Source: Actinoplanes ianthinogenes
Lineage (GTDB): Bacteria; Actinomycetota; Actinomycetes; Mycobacteriales; Micromonosporaceae
Assembly: GCF_018324205.1 (NCBI RefSeq)
Contig: NZ_AP023356.1
Span: 8,004,501 to 8,068,500 of the forward strand
DNA: 64,000 nt
Reading direction: 5' to 3'
A program made the position numbers and the translations under genes. This document shows positions 43,651 to 53,002 of the stretch, piece by piece; position 1 is the first letter of the stretch, and every line of letters begins with the position of its first letter. A model generated the notes under the pieces. It was given only the letters and a program-made list of their open reading frames with translations. It made no database searches and was not told where the DNA came from.

Positions 43651-44028
43651 ATGAGCGCAGTCGCGAACCCGGCCACCGTGCAGGAGTGCCTGCGGGTCGG
43701 CGCCGGTTTCTCGCAGGGCGACCGCAACTGGCTCGCCGAGCAGTTCGGTCCGCTCGACGCCCGGCTCGCCGCGTTCCACGCCGACGCCACCGAGCTGGAG
43801 ATCACGGTGAAGGACCGCGATGCCCGCGGCCAGAAGGTGACGCTGGAGTGCTGGATCGGCGGCCGCGAGAAGATCGTGACCACGTCCTCGGAGGAGGACC
43901 TGCACGCGGCGGTCATGGACGTCCGCGACGACCTGCGCCGCCGCCTCAACGACTCGAAGACCAAGCAGGAGCCGCGCCACAACCGCCACCTGCGCGAGGT
44001 CCCGCCGGTCACGGAGATCCCGGAGTAA
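43651..44028 (+). CDS. HPF/RaiA-like ribosome-associated protein
   Basis: 125 residues. The segment from about 28 to 100 (LDARLAAFHADATELEITVKDRDARGQKVTLECWIGG...LHAAVMDVRDDLRRRLNDSK) has the beta-alpha-beta-beta-beta-alpha order of ribosome hibernation factors. The C-terminal dimerisation domain of long HPF is missing. AGGAGG lies eight bases before ATG 43651. It may bind ribosomes in stress, which is a family inference. Confidence 0.65.
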   Translation: MSAVANPATVQECLRVGAGFSQGDRNWLAEQFGPLDARLAAFHADATELEITVKDRDARGQKVTLECWIGGREKIVTTSSEEDLHAAVMDVRDDLRRRLNDSKTKQEPRHNRHLREVPPVTEIPE

Positions 44029-44077
44029 CCCGTCACATCGGTGTGGAGCGGGCACGTGCGTGCCCGCTGCACCACCG

Positions 44078-44683
44078 TCAGGGCAGGTCTTTGCCCAGGT
44101 AGGTCAGCGGACCCGGATCCGGCACCGGCAGCACGGTGAAGCCGAGCCGGTCGTAGAACCCGCGGGCGCGAACGTTCGCCGTCAGCATCCCGAGGTGCAC
44201 CCGAGGCGCCCCGGCCGCGGCCGCCGCCCGCCCGAACGCCGCGATCAGCTGCCGCCCGAACCCGCGCCCCTGGTAGGGCGGGAGCAGGTCGATGTGCAGG
44301 TGCGCCGGCCAGTCCGCCAGCTCCGGGACGATCATCCGCTCCGGCCAGAAGTGCAGCGCCACCATGTCCTGCTCGGCCGTGCGCGGCGGGGGTGGCGGCT
44401 CGGCGTACTTGTCGCCGATCAGCGGGATCCACTCGTCCCGGTAGCGCTTCACGAACCGGGGGGTGTCCGCGGTCCCGACCACGTAACCCACCGCGTCCCC
44501 GCCGTCGTCCAGCACGAACGCGAGCTCCGGCTCCAGGTGCACGTAGGGACCGGCGAACAGGTCGCCCATCAGGTCGTCGGTGAAATAGTGCCCGCGAGCG
44601 TCCTCGCCGGCGTCGGCGGTGCGGACACAGATGTCGTAGACCGCGGCCAGGTCGGCCGGGCGGTAGGGGCGAATCTCCGGCAT
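44078..44683 (-). CDS. GNAT family N-acetyltransferase
   Basis: 201 residues. The acetyl-CoA-binding motif is LLPPYQGRGFGRQLIAAF (about 133-150), followed by LGMLTANVRARGFYDRLGF, both typical of GNAT. The full length with YVHLEPELAFVLDDGGDAVGYV resembles N-acetyl/glucosaminide-type members near O-GlcNAcase-linked acetyltransferases. A LacI-type operator covers its promoter and the LacI gene is directly upstream. Substrate unknown. Confidence 0.88.
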   Translation of the reverse strand: MPEIRPYRPADLAAVYDICVRTADAGEDARGHYFTDDLMGDLFAGPYVHLEPELAFVLDDGGDAVGYVVGTADTPRFVKRYRDEWIPLIGDKYAEPPPPPRTAEQDMVALHFWPERMIVPELADWPAHLHIDLLPPYQGRGFGRQLIAAFGRAAAAAGAPRVHLGMLTANVRARGFYDRLGFTVLPVPDPGPLTYLGKDLP

Positions 44684-44689
44684 GCCCGC

Positions 44690-44716
44690 ACGCTAAGCCG
44701 TGGAAGCGCTTTCACC
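44690..44716 (-). promoter_or_regulatory. LacI-type operator over the GNAT promoter
   Basis: On the minus strand GTGAAAGCGCTTCCAC (within 44700-44716) has the LacI/GalR-family core around a central CG. It is followed by TAGCGT (44695-44690) six bases before the GNAT ATG at 44683. The layout indicates a leaderless promoter repressed by a bound LacI-type protein. Confidence 0.65.
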
Positions 44717-44727
44717 GCAAGCCTCGG

Positions 44728-45687
44728 TCAGGCCGTGGCCCGCAAGACCGGGGAGCTGGGGAACAGCGTCGTGGGCACCACCTCCCCGAGTGCTCTCCGG
44801 GCGGCCGCGGCGGCGATCTCCTCGACCGGGTGGGTGGCGGTGGAGAGCGCCGGATGCACGGCGCCCGCGAGCGGGACATCGTCGAAACCGGTCACGGCGA
44901 CGTCGTCGGGCACCTGGATGCCGAGCGCGGCGAGCGCCTGGAGGGCGCCGAGCGCGGTGGCGTCGCTGACCGTGGCGATCGCGTCGGTGTCCGGCCAGCG
45001 GCGCAGGATCGCCCGTGCCGCGGCGCGCCCGCGGTCGCTGGTGAAGTCGCCCCGCACCACCCGGGCCGGCAGTCCCGCCGACCGGGTCAGCTCCCGGTAG
45101 GCCGCGACCGGCGCCGCCGACGCCGCCAGCCACGCCGGGCCGGAGATCAACGCTATCCGGCGGCGGCCGATGACATACAGATGGGAGAGCAGCGCCCCGA
45201 CGCCCGCGGCGCTGTCGACGTCGGTCCCGCCCGCCCCGATCACGGCCGTCCGGCCGCGCAGGCGCGGCGGCAGGGCGTCGAGCAGCGCGCGGTCGTGCCC
45301 GGCCAGGACCAGCGCGGCCAGGCCCCGGTCGGTGGCCAGCTCGTCCAGGTCGGCGGCGCACTCCAGGCCCAGGTGGCGTACCGAGACGCCCAGACCGTCC
45401 GGACAGAGGGCGGTCGCGATGGCGGTCGTGGCTCGCGTGACGAACGGGTCCCGCAGGATGTCCGCGCGCTCGTCGCGGACCGCGAAGACGACCCGGGTCC
45501 CGGAGCCGCTGGCCAGTTGCCGTGCCACCGGGTGCGGCCGGTAGCCGAGCCGCTCGGCGGCGGCCAGCACGGCCGCGCGGCTGGTGGCCGAGGCCGGACC
45601 GGAGCCGGTCAGCACCCGGGACGCGGTGGCCGGGGAGACGCCGGCTTGCCGGGCGACATCGGCCAGTCCCGCTCGCGACTCTCGCAT
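44728..45687 (-). CDS. LacI family transcriptional regulator
   Basis: 319 residues. The N-terminal HTH and hinge (GLADVARQAGVSPATASRVLTG, about 7-28, and YRPHPVARQLASG) are standard. The periplasmic-binding-like sensor domain includes VTGFDDVPLAG near the end. ATG 45687 is chosen by the conserved distance to the HTH. It is divergent from narG (126 bases) and upstream of the GNAT gene, whose promoter carries a matching operator. A sugar or nucleoside ligand is likely by family. Confidence 0.92.
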   Translation of the reverse strand: MRESRAGLADVARQAGVSPATASRVLTGSGPASATSRAAVLAAAERLGYRPHPVARQLASGSGTRVVFAVRDERADILRDPFVTRATTAIATALCPDGLGVSVRHLGLECAADLDELATDRGLAALVLAGHDRALLDALPPRLRGRTAVIGAGGTDVDSAAGVGALLSHLYVIGRRRIALISGPAWLAASAAPVAAYRELTRSAGLPARVVRGDFTSDRGRAAARAILRRWPDTDAIATVSDATALGALQALAALGIQVPDDVAVTGFDDVPLAGAVHPALSTATHPVEEIAAAAARRALGEVVPTTLFPSSPVLRATA

Positions 45688-45813
45688 GACCCCAGTGAAC
45701 ACCAGAAGGGGACTTTGGTCCCGACCCGCGCGGGACCGCGGCCCTTCAGCCCGGGACGCGTGATCGACAACTCTGGGAGGCGAGCCACCGTTCACCGACC
45801 TGGGAGTGCCGAC

Positions 45814-48800
45814 GTGTCACCCGAACCCGCTGCGCCCTTGCTGGCCGCGCGCCGCTTCCTCACCCGGGAGACGGTTGCCGACCACGGCCGCACCCTGCAC
45901 CAGGTCAGTGACAACGACGGGGAGGCGTTCTACCGCGACCGCTGGAAGTACGACAAGGTCGTCCGCTCCACCCACGGGGTGAACTGCACCGGCTCCTGCT
46001 CGTGGAACGTGTTCGTCCGCGACGGCCTGATCACCTGGGAGCACCAGGCGACCGACTACCCGGCCGCCGGCCCGGACGCCCCCGACTACGAGCCCCGCGG
46101 CTGCCCCCGCGGCGCCTCCTTCTCCTGGTACGAGTACTCGCCCTCCCGCGTCCGCCACCCGTACCTGCGCGGCACCCTCGCCGAGATGTTCCGCGAGGCC
46201 CGCGCCCGGCTCGGCGACCCGGTGCTGGCCTGGGCCGAGATCGTGGAGACCCCGCTCAAGGCCCGCGCCTACAAGTCGCAGCGCGGCCGCGGCGGTTTCG
46301 TCCGCGCGTCCTGGGACGAGGCGATCGAGATCGTGGCCGCGGCGCACGTGTACACCACGAAGACCTACGGACCGGACCGGGTGGTCGGCTTCTCGCCGAT
46401 CCCGGCCATGTCGATGGCCTCCTTCGCGGCCGGCACGCGGTACCACGCGCTGCTCGGCGGCACGCTGCTCAGCTTCTACGACTGGTATGCGGACCTCCCG
46501 ATCGCCTCCCCGCAGATCTGGGGCGACCAGACCGACGTGCCCGAGGCCGGCGACTGGTGGAACGCGACGTACCTGATGATGTGGGGCTCCAACATCCCGG
46601 TCACCCGCACCCCGGACGCGCACTTCCTCGCCGAGGCCCGCTACAAGGGGACCAAGGTCGTCGCGGTCAGCCCGGACTACGCGGACAACGTGAAGTTCGC
46701 CGACGACTGGCTGGCGCCGCACCCCGGCACCGACGGCGCCCTCGCGATGGCGATGGGCCACGTGGTCCTCAAGGAGTTCTTCGTCGAGCGCCAGGTGCCC
46801 TACTTCCAGGACTACGTCCGCACGTTCACCGACCTGCCGTTCCTGGTGACGATCGCCGACGGCAAGGCGGACCGCTTCCTCACCGCCGCTGACCTCGGCG
46901 ATCCTGACGGATCTCACAAGACCGTGCTCATCGATGCCGGGACCGGCGAGGTCGTCGTCCCCAACGGTTCGCTCGGTTTCCGGTACGCCGAACCGGGCCG
47001 CTGGAACCTCGATCTGGGCGATGTCGTCCCCGCCCTGGGCATCGCCGGCGACGAGACGGCGGAGATCGAGCTCGCCCGCTTCGACATCGGCGACACCGAG
47101 GGCGGCGCCACCGTCACCCGCCGCGTGCCGGTCCGCCGTGTCGGCGAGCACCTGGTCACCACGGTGTACGACCTGGTCCTGGCCCAATACAACGTCGGCG
47201 GCGAGGACGACCTGAACACCCCGGCCTGGCAGGAGCGGATCACCGGCGTCCCGGCCGCACTGGCCACCCGGATCGCCCGCGAGTTCGCCCGCAACGCCGA
47301 GCGCAGCCACGGCCGGTCGATGATCGTCCTGGGCGCCGGGGCGAACCAGTGGTTCCACTCCGACATGACCTACCGCGCTTTCATCTCGCTGGTCACCCTC
47401 ACCGGCTGCCAGGGGGTGAACGGCGGCGGCTGGGCGCACTACGTCGGGCAGGAGAAGGCCCGCCCGGTCACCGGCCAGCAGCACATGTCGTTCGCCTTCG
47501 ACTGGCAGCGCCCGACGCGGCACCAGGCCTCCACCCCGTTCTGGTACCTGCACACCGACCAGTGGCGCTACGAGCGGGTGCCGGCCGACGAGCTGTCCTC
47601 GCCGCTGGGCACCGGCCGGTTCAAGGGGATGGCGTTCGCGGACACGGTCGCCGCCGCGCAGCGGATGGGGTGGAGCCCGGGGCACCCGTTCTTCAACCGC
47701 AACCCGCTCGACCTCGCGGACGAGGCTGTGGCTGCGGGGCGGCCGATCGAAGAGTTCGTGGTCGGTCAGCTGAGATCCGGCAATCTGCGGCCGGTCGCCG
47801 AGGACCCCGACGACCCGGTCAACTTCCCGCGCTGCCTGACCCTGTGGCGGGCCAACCTGCTCGGCTCCTCCGGCAAGGGCAACGAGTACTTCATGCGCCA
47901 CCTGCTCGGCGTCGAGGGCTCGGCCTCCGCCACCGAGTGCGGCCCCGGCGATCGTCCCCGCGACGTCGTCTGGCGCGACGAGGCGCCGGTCGGCAAGCTC
48001 GACCTGCTCACCGCGATCGACTTCCGGATGACCAACACCGGCCTGCACGCCGACCTGGTCCTGCCCGCCGCCACCTGGTACGAGAAGCACGACATCTCCA
48101 CCACCGACATGCACCCGTTCGTGCACTCGTTCAGCCCGGCCGTGGCGCCGGCCGGCGAGGCGCACACCGACTACGACACGTTCCTGGCCCTGGCCGACAA
48201 GGTGAGCGAGCTGGCCGGGACGCACCTGGGTGTGCGTACCGACGTGCTCGCCGTGCCGCTGCAGCACGACACCCCGGACGAGCTGGCGATGCCGAGCGGA
48301 CGGGTCCGGGACTGGAAGTTCGGCGAGTGCGACCCGGTGCCCGGCCGGACGATGCCGAAACTGATCACCATCGAGCGGGACTACACACAGCTCGGCAAGA
48401 AGATGCGCACGGTCGGGCCGCTACTGGACAGGCTCGGCACCACCACCAAGGCGATCACCGTCGACGTGAACCCGGAGATCGAGTATCTGAAGCATCAGAA
48501 CGGCACGATCGACGGCCGCCCGTCGCTGGCCACCGCCGACCGGATGTGCGACGCGATCCTGACCCTCTCCGGCACCACCAACGGCCGGCTCGCGCACGCC
48601 GGCTTCGCCGAGCTGGAGAAGCGCACCGGTCAGAAGTTCACCGACTACATCGAGGGCCACGAGAACGACCGGATCACCTACGCGGACACGCAGCAGGCAC
48701 CGCAGCCGGTCTTCACCAGCCCGGAGTGGTCCGGCTCGGAGAAGGGCGGCCGCCGCTACTCCCCGTTCACGATCAACGTGGAGCGGCTCAAGCCGTGGCA

Positions 48801-49389
48801 CACCCTCACCGGCCGGCAGCACTTCTTCGTCGAGCACGACTGGGTCGCCGAGCTGGGTGAGCAGCTGCCCGGGTTCCGGCCGCCGCTGAACATGGCCCGG
48901 CACTTCGGCAGGCCGGGCGACGCGGTCGACGGCGGGGTGACCGTGCGGTTCCTGACGCCGCACGCCAAGTGGTCGATCCACTCGATGTACCACGACAACG
49001 AGCTGATGCTCGCGCTCTCCCGGGGCGGCCCGGTGATCTGGATGAGCGTCCCGGACGCGCAGAAGATCGGGGTCAGGGACAACGACTGGATCGAGGCGCA
49101 CAACCGCAACGGCGTCGTGGTCGCCCGCGCCGTGGTCTCGCACCGGATGCCCGAGGGCACCGTCTTCCAGTACCACTCGCCGGAGCGCACGGTGAACGTC
49201 CCCAAGGCGGAGAAGTCCGGCAAGCGCGGCGGCTACCACAACTCGATGACCCGGCTGCTGATCAAACCGACCCATCTGGCCGGTGGGCACGCCCAGCTCA
49301 CCTACGCCTTCAACTACTACGGCCCGATCGGCAGCCAGCGCGACGAGATCACCGTGATCCGCCGCCGTACGCAGGAGGTTGAGTACTGA
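45814..49389 (+). CDS. narG: Respiratory nitrate reductase, alpha subunit
   Basis: 1191 residues, the molybdenum bis-MGD catalytic subunit that reduces nitrate to nitrite at the membrane. The FS0 cluster ligands are in place: His54, Cys58, Cys62 (THGVNCTGSC) and Cys97 (PRGCPRG). The Mo-coordinating Asp is in YADLPIASP (Asp227). The start GTG 45814 gives a normal N-terminus without Tat signal, as usual for cytoplasm-facing NarG. It is the first gene of narGHJI; TGATG couples it to narH. No FNR- or NarL-type site was recognised upstream; a LacI-type gene is divergent. Confidence 0.97.
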   Translation: MSPEPAAPLLAARRFLTRETVADHGRTLHQVSDNDGEAFYRDRWKYDKVVRSTHGVNCTGSCSWNVFVRDGLITWEHQATDYPAAGPDAPDYEPRGCPRGASFSWYEYSPSRVRHPYLRGTLAEMFREARARLGDPVLAWAEIVETPLKARAYKSQRGRGGFVRASWDEAIEIVAAAHVYTTKTYGPDRVVGFSPIPAMSMASFAAGTRYHALLGGTLLSFYDWYADLPIASPQIWGDQTDVPEAGDWWNATYLMMWGSNIPVTRTPDAHFLAEARYKGTKVVAVSPDYADNVKFADDWLAPHPGTDGALAMAMGHVVLKEFFVERQVPYFQDYVRTFTDLPFLVTIADGKADRFLTAADLGDPDGSHKTVLIDAGTGEVVVPNGSLGFRYAEPGRWNLDLGDVVPALGIAGDETAEIELARFDIGDTEGGATVTRRVPVRRVGEHLVTTVYDLVLAQYNVGGEDDLNTPAWQERITGVPAALATRIAREFARNAERSHGRSMIVLGAGANQWFHSDMTYRAFISLVTLTGCQGVNGGGWAHYVGQEKARPVTGQQHMSFAFDWQRPTRHQASTPFWYLHTDQWRYERVPADELSSPLGTGRFKGMAFADTVAAAQRMGWSPGHPFFNRNPLDLADEAVAAGRPIEEFVVGQLRSGNLRPVAEDPDDPVNFPRCLTLWRANLLGSSGKGNEYFMRHLLGVEGSASATECGPGDRPRDVVWRDEAPVGKLDLLTAIDFRMTNTGLHADLVLPAATWYEKHDISTTDMHPFVHSFSPAVAPAGEAHTDYDTFLALADKVSELAGTHLGVRTDVLAVPLQHDTPDELAMPSGRVRDWKFGECDPVPGRTMPKLITIERDYTQLGKKMRTVGPLLDRLGTTTKAITVDVNPEIEYLKHQNGTIDGRPSLATADRMCDAILTLSGTTNGRLAHAGFAELEKRTGQKFTDYIEGHENDRITYADTQQAPQPVFTSPEWSGSEKGGRRYSPFTINVERLKPWHTLTGRQHFFVEHDWVAELGEQLPGFRPPLNMARHFGRPGDAVDGGVTVRFLTPHAKWSIHSMYHDNELMLALSRGGPVIWMSVPDAQKIGVRDNDWIEAHNRNGVVVARAVVSHRMPEGTVFQYHSPERTVNVPKAEKSGKRGGYHNSMTRLLIKPTHLAGGHAQLTYAFNYYGPIGSQRDEITVIRRRTQEVEY

Positions 49390-50966
49390 TGCGGATCCGC
49401 GCGCAGCTGGCGATGGTGATGAACCTCGACAAGTGCATCGGCTGCCACACCTGCTCGGTCACCTGCAAGCAGACCTGGACCAACCGGGAGGGCACCGAGT
49501 ACGTCTGGTTCAACAACGTCGAGACCAAGCCCGGCATCGGGTACCCGAAGCACTACGAGGACCAGGAGCGCTGGAAGGGCGGCTGGAAACTGGACCGCTC
49601 CGGCCGGCTCACCCTGCGCGGCGGCGGCCGGCTCGCCCGGCTGGGAAAGCTGTTCGCCAATCCCGACCTGCCGGCGATCGACGACTACTACGAGCCGGCG
49701 ACCTTCGACAAGGACATCCTGGTCGACGCGCCATCCCGGGAAGACACTCCGGTGAAACGGCCGCACTCACGGTTGACCGGCGAGCCGATGGCGATCACCT
49801 GGGGCGCCAACTGGGAGGACTCGCTCGGCGGGGACACCGCACGGGAGGACCCGAACCTGCGCCACCTCGCCGACAAGGTGAAGTTCGAGTTCGAGAAGAC
49901 CTTCATGTTCCACCTGCCCCGGATCTGCGAGCACTGCCTCAACCCGGCCTGCGTCTCGGCCTGCCCGTCCGGCGCGATGTACAAGCGCGAGGAGGACGGC
50001 ATCGTCCTGGTCGACCAGGACCGGTGCCGCGGCTGGCGGATGTGCGTGTCGGCCTGCCCGTACAAGAAGGTCTATGTCAACCACGCCACCGGCAAGGCGG
50101 AGAAGTGCACGTTCTGCTTCCCGCGCATCGAGGCCGGCCAGCCGACGATCTGCTCGGAGACCTGCGTCGGCCGGCTGCGCTACCTCGGCCTGCTCTGGTA
50201 CGACGAGGACGCCGTGCTCGCCGCGGCCGGCGTCGAGAACGACGCGGACCTGCTCGACGCGCAGCGGGCCGTCTTCCTCGACCCCACCGACCCCGAGGTG
50301 CAGCGGGCGGCCCGGGACGCCGGGATGCCGGAGGACTGGATCGAGGCGGCCGCGAACTCGCCGGTCTGGAAGCTGATCGGCGAATACCGGATCGCGCTGC
50401 CGCTGCACCCGGAGTACCGCACGCTGCCGATGGTCTGGTACGTGCCGCCGCTGTCGCCGGTGCTGGACGCGGCCGGGGCGGCCGGGCGCGACGACACCGA
50501 CGCGGACGACATCTTCCACACCATCGGTGACCTGCGGATCCCGGTGGAGTACCTGGCCGAGCTGTTCAGCGCCGGGGACGCCGAGGTGGTCGGCGGGGTG
50601 CTGATGAAACTGGCCGCGATGCGGTCCTACATGCGGGCCCGGACCCTGGACGGGACGGTGGCCGGGGAGCTGCTCGACGGGATCGGGATGACCGGGGAGC
50701 AGGTCGAGGCGATGTACCGGCTGCTGGCCATCGCCAAGTACGACGAGCGGTACGTCATCCCGGTCGCGCACACCAGGGACGCGGCCGCGCTGGAGGCGCA
50801 GGCCACCCGGCACAACGACTGCTCGCTGGACTGCTCCGGCGGGCCGGGCACGGGCGGCGAGCAGACCGTCGAGGCGTTCCACCTGACCGGGGAGCGGCCC
50901 GGGATCTTCTCCCGCGGCGACGGCCGCCGCGGCCTGAGCATCAACCCGCTGCGGGGACGGTCATGA
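49389..50966 (+). CDS. narH: Respiratory nitrate reductase, beta subunit
   Basis: 525 residues. Four cysteine groups carry the iron-sulfur clusters: CIGCHTC near the start (16-22), CEHCLNPACVSACP (about 179-192), CRGWRMCVSACP (about 212-223) with Trp replacing a Cys as required for the 3Fe-4S cluster, and CTFC...CSETC (about 240-263). The subunit passes electrons from NarI to NarG. The ATG overlaps the narG stop by one base, and the stop overlaps narJ by four. Confidence 0.97.
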   Translation: MRIRAQLAMVMNLDKCIGCHTCSVTCKQTWTNREGTEYVWFNNVETKPGIGYPKHYEDQERWKGGWKLDRSGRLTLRGGGRLARLGKLFANPDLPAIDDYYEPATFDKDILVDAPSREDTPVKRPHSRLTGEPMAITWGANWEDSLGGDTAREDPNLRHLADKVKFEFEKTFMFHLPRICEHCLNPACVSACPSGAMYKREEDGIVLVDQDRCRGWRMCVSACPYKKVYVNHATGKAEKCTFCFPRIEAGQPTICSETCVGRLRYLGLLWYDEDAVLAAAGVENDADLLDAQRAVFLDPTDPEVQRAARDAGMPEDWIEAAANSPVWKLIGEYRIALPLHPEYRTLPMVWYVPPLSPVLDAAGAAGRDDTDADDIFHTIGDLRIPVEYLAELFSAGDAEVVGGVLMKLAAMRSYMRARTLDGTVAGELLDGIGMTGEQVEAMYRLLAIAKYDERYVIPVAHTRDAAALEAQATRHNDCSLDCSGGPGTGGEQTVEAFHLTGERPGIFSRGDGRRGLSINPLRGRS

Positions 50967-51616
50967 GCGCCCCGGACCGCGCCCGGATCTTCCAGCTGGC
51001 GTCGCTGCTGCTCACCTATCCCGACGACGAGCTGCTGGCGGCCGGTCCGGAGCTGCGGGACCTCACCGGTGCAATCGAGGACGCACAGGCGCGGGCGTTG
51101 CTCACCGAGTTCCTCGACTGGTACCTGTCCGAGACGCCGATCGAGGCGCAGCGGCACTACGTGCAGACCTTCGACCTGCGGCGCAAGTCCGGGCTCTATC
51201 TCACCTACTACCTGCACGGCGACACCCGGAAGCGGGGGATGGCGCTGCTCATGCTCAAGCAGCGCTACCGCGCGCACGGGCTGCGACTCGCCGGCGGGGA
51301 GCTGCCGGACCTGCTGCCGGTGGTGCTCGAGTTCGCCGCGACCGTGGGGCCGGGGGACGGGGAGGCGCCGCTGCGGCAGCATCGGCACGGGCTGGAGCTG
51401 CTGCGCGCGGCGCTGGGGGAGACGCTTACGCCGTACGCGAAAGTCCTGGAAGCCGTGTGTGCCGTCCTGCCGCAACTCTCCGAAGCGGACCGTGCCGACC
51501 TGGCGGCCCTCGCCTTCGACGGTCCGCCGGTCGAGGCCGTCGGTCTCGACGCGGTGGGCCGCGGGCCGGACCTCGCCCCCTATGCCACTCGCAACGCCGC
51601 GGAGGTGGCGCGATGA
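50963..51616 (+). CDS. narJ: Nitrate reductase molybdenum cofactor assembly chaperone
   Basis: 217 residues, all-helical, of the NarJ/TorD family: IFQLASLLLTYPDDELLAA (about 9-27), YVQTFDLRRKSGLYLTYY (about 65-82) and HGDTRKRG. It binds apo-NarG for cofactor insertion and is not part of the final enzyme. The order narG-narH-narJ-narI and overlaps on both sides support it. Confidence 0.95.
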   Translation: MSAPDRARIFQLASLLLTYPDDELLAAGPELRDLTGAIEDAQARALLTEFLDWYLSETPIEAQRHYVQTFDLRRKSGLYLTYYLHGDTRKRGMALLMLKQRYRAHGLRLAGGELPDLLPVVLEFAATVGPGDGEAPLRQHRHGLELLRAALGETLTPYAKVLEAVCAVLPQLSEADRADLAALAFDGPPVEAVGLDAVGRGPDLAPYATRNAAEVAR

Positions 51617-52359
51617 ACACCGTGATCTGGATCGTGGTGCCGTATGCCTGCCTGGCCGTCTTCATCGCCGGGCACGTCTGGCGGTGGCGTCACGATCAGT
51701 TCGGCTGGACCACGCACACCAGTCAGCTGCTGGAGAGCCGGCTGCTGCGGCTCGGGTCGCCGCTGTTCCACCTCGGTGCGTTCGGGGTGATCGGCGGGCA
51801 CGCGATGGGCCTGCTCGTCCCGGCGTCGCTCACCGAGACGCTGGGCATCCCCGAGCATCTTTACCACCAGGTCGCGGTCTGGGGCGGCACGGTCACCGGG
51901 ATCGTCATGGTGGCCGGACTCGTCCTGCTGATCGCGCGGCGGTTGGTCAGCGGCCGGATCCGCCGGGTCACCACCGGGATGGACAAGGTCCTCTACGCCT
52001 TCCTGGCCGCCATGGTCGTGCTCGGGATGACCGCGACCGTGGGCGAGAACCTGCTCGGCCCCGGCTACGACTACCGGGAGACGATCGCGGTCTGGTCCCG
52101 CGGCATCTTCTGGTTCCAGCCGCACACCGAGCTGATGACCGGCGCGCCGCTGGTCTACCAGCTGCACGCGATCGGCGGCTTCCTGTTCCTGGCGCTGTGG
52201 CCGTTCACCCGGCTCGTGCACGTCTGGTCGGCGCCGCTCGCCTACCTCTGGCGACCGTATGTCGTCTATCGGGCCCGTCGCGGGCCGGTGCCCGCCGGAC
52301 CGCCGGCGCCCGCTGTGGTCCGGGACACCGCTTTACGGTACGACCGGAGCGGCCGGTAG
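51613..52359 (+). CDS. narI: Respiratory nitrate reductase, gamma subunit (cytochrome b)
   Basis: 248 residues with five membrane helices. It takes electrons from quinol through two b-type hemes. Histidines in LFHLGAFGVIGGHAMG (about 55-70) and in YQLHAIGGFLFLALWPFTRLVH (about 183-204) are the expected heme ligands. The ATG at 51613 overlaps the narJ stop (ATGA). The C-terminal 35 residues are Pro/Arg-rich and cytoplasmic. Confidence 0.96.
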   Translation: MNTVIWIVVPYACLAVFIAGHVWRWRHDQFGWTTHTSQLLESRLLRLGSPLFHLGAFGVIGGHAMGLLVPASLTETLGIPEHLYHQVAVWGGTVTGIVMVAGLVLLIARRLVSGRIRRVTTGMDKVLYAFLAAMVVLGMTATVGENLLGPGYDYRETIAVWSRGIFWFQPHTELMTGAPLVYQLHAIGGFLFLALWPFTRLVHVWSAPLAYLWRPYVVYRARRGPVPAGPPAPAVVRDTALRYDRSGR

Positions 52360-52422
52360 CCACCGGAAATGTCGGGGGGTGGTCCTAGGGTGAGGTCGAC
52401 TTCTTCCACGGGAGGGTTTGCC

Positions 52423-52998
52423 ATGACCACTCTGTCCGACCGGCCGGGCACCGCGCTGCTGGTCATCGACGTGCAGACGGGTGTGATGCAGGAGGCGTTC
52501 AACCGCGACGCCGTGATCGGCAACATCGCCGCCCTGGTGGAGCGGGCCCGCTTCGAGCAGGTGCCGGTGCTGTGGGTGCAGCACTCCGACGAGGAGCATC
52601 TGCCCTTGCACAGCCCTCAGTGGGAGTTCGTGACGGAGTTGCCCCGGGCCGACGGTGAGCCGGTGGTGCACAAGAAATACGGGGACGCCTTCGAGGCCAC
52701 CAACCTCGAGGAGCGTCTCGCCGAGCGACGGGTCGGCCGCCTCGTGGTGACCGGCGCGTCGTCCGACGCCTGCATCCGCTCGACGATCCACGGCGCCTTC
52801 ACCCGGGGCTATGACGTGACGCTGGTCCGCGACGCGCACACCACCGGGGACCTGAGCGCGTGGGGCGCGCCGAGTCCCGAGCTGGTGGTCGCGCACACGA
52901 ATCTGTACTGGGATTACACGAGCGCGCCGGGCCGCACCGCCGAGACGGCGGAGACCGCGGAGGTCAGCTTCGCGGCCGCTCGCCGCGCCGTACCGTGA
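52423..52998 (+). CDS. Isochorismatase family cysteine hydrolase
   Basis: 191 residues. The fold opens with TALLVIDVQTGVMQEAF (catalytic Asp in VIDVQ, about 13-17). A lysine is in VVHKKYGDAF and the nucleophile Cys in GASSDACIRSTIHGA (about 107-121). Such enzymes hydrolyse amides or nicotinamide-like compounds; the exact substrate is unknown. GGAGGG precedes ATG 52423. It follows narI by 63 bases on the same strand but with its own ribosome site; operon membership is uncertain. Confidence 0.88.
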   Translation: MTTLSDRPGTALLVIDVQTGVMQEAFNRDAVIGNIAALVERARFEQVPVLWVQHSDEEHLPLHSPQWEFVTELPRADGEPVVHKKYGDAFEATNLEERLAERRVGRLVVTGASSDACIRSTIHGAFTRGYDVTLVRDAHTTGDLSAWGAPSPELVVAHTNLYWDYTSAPGRTAETAETAEVSFAAARRAVP

Positions 52999-53002
52999 GG
53001 GC

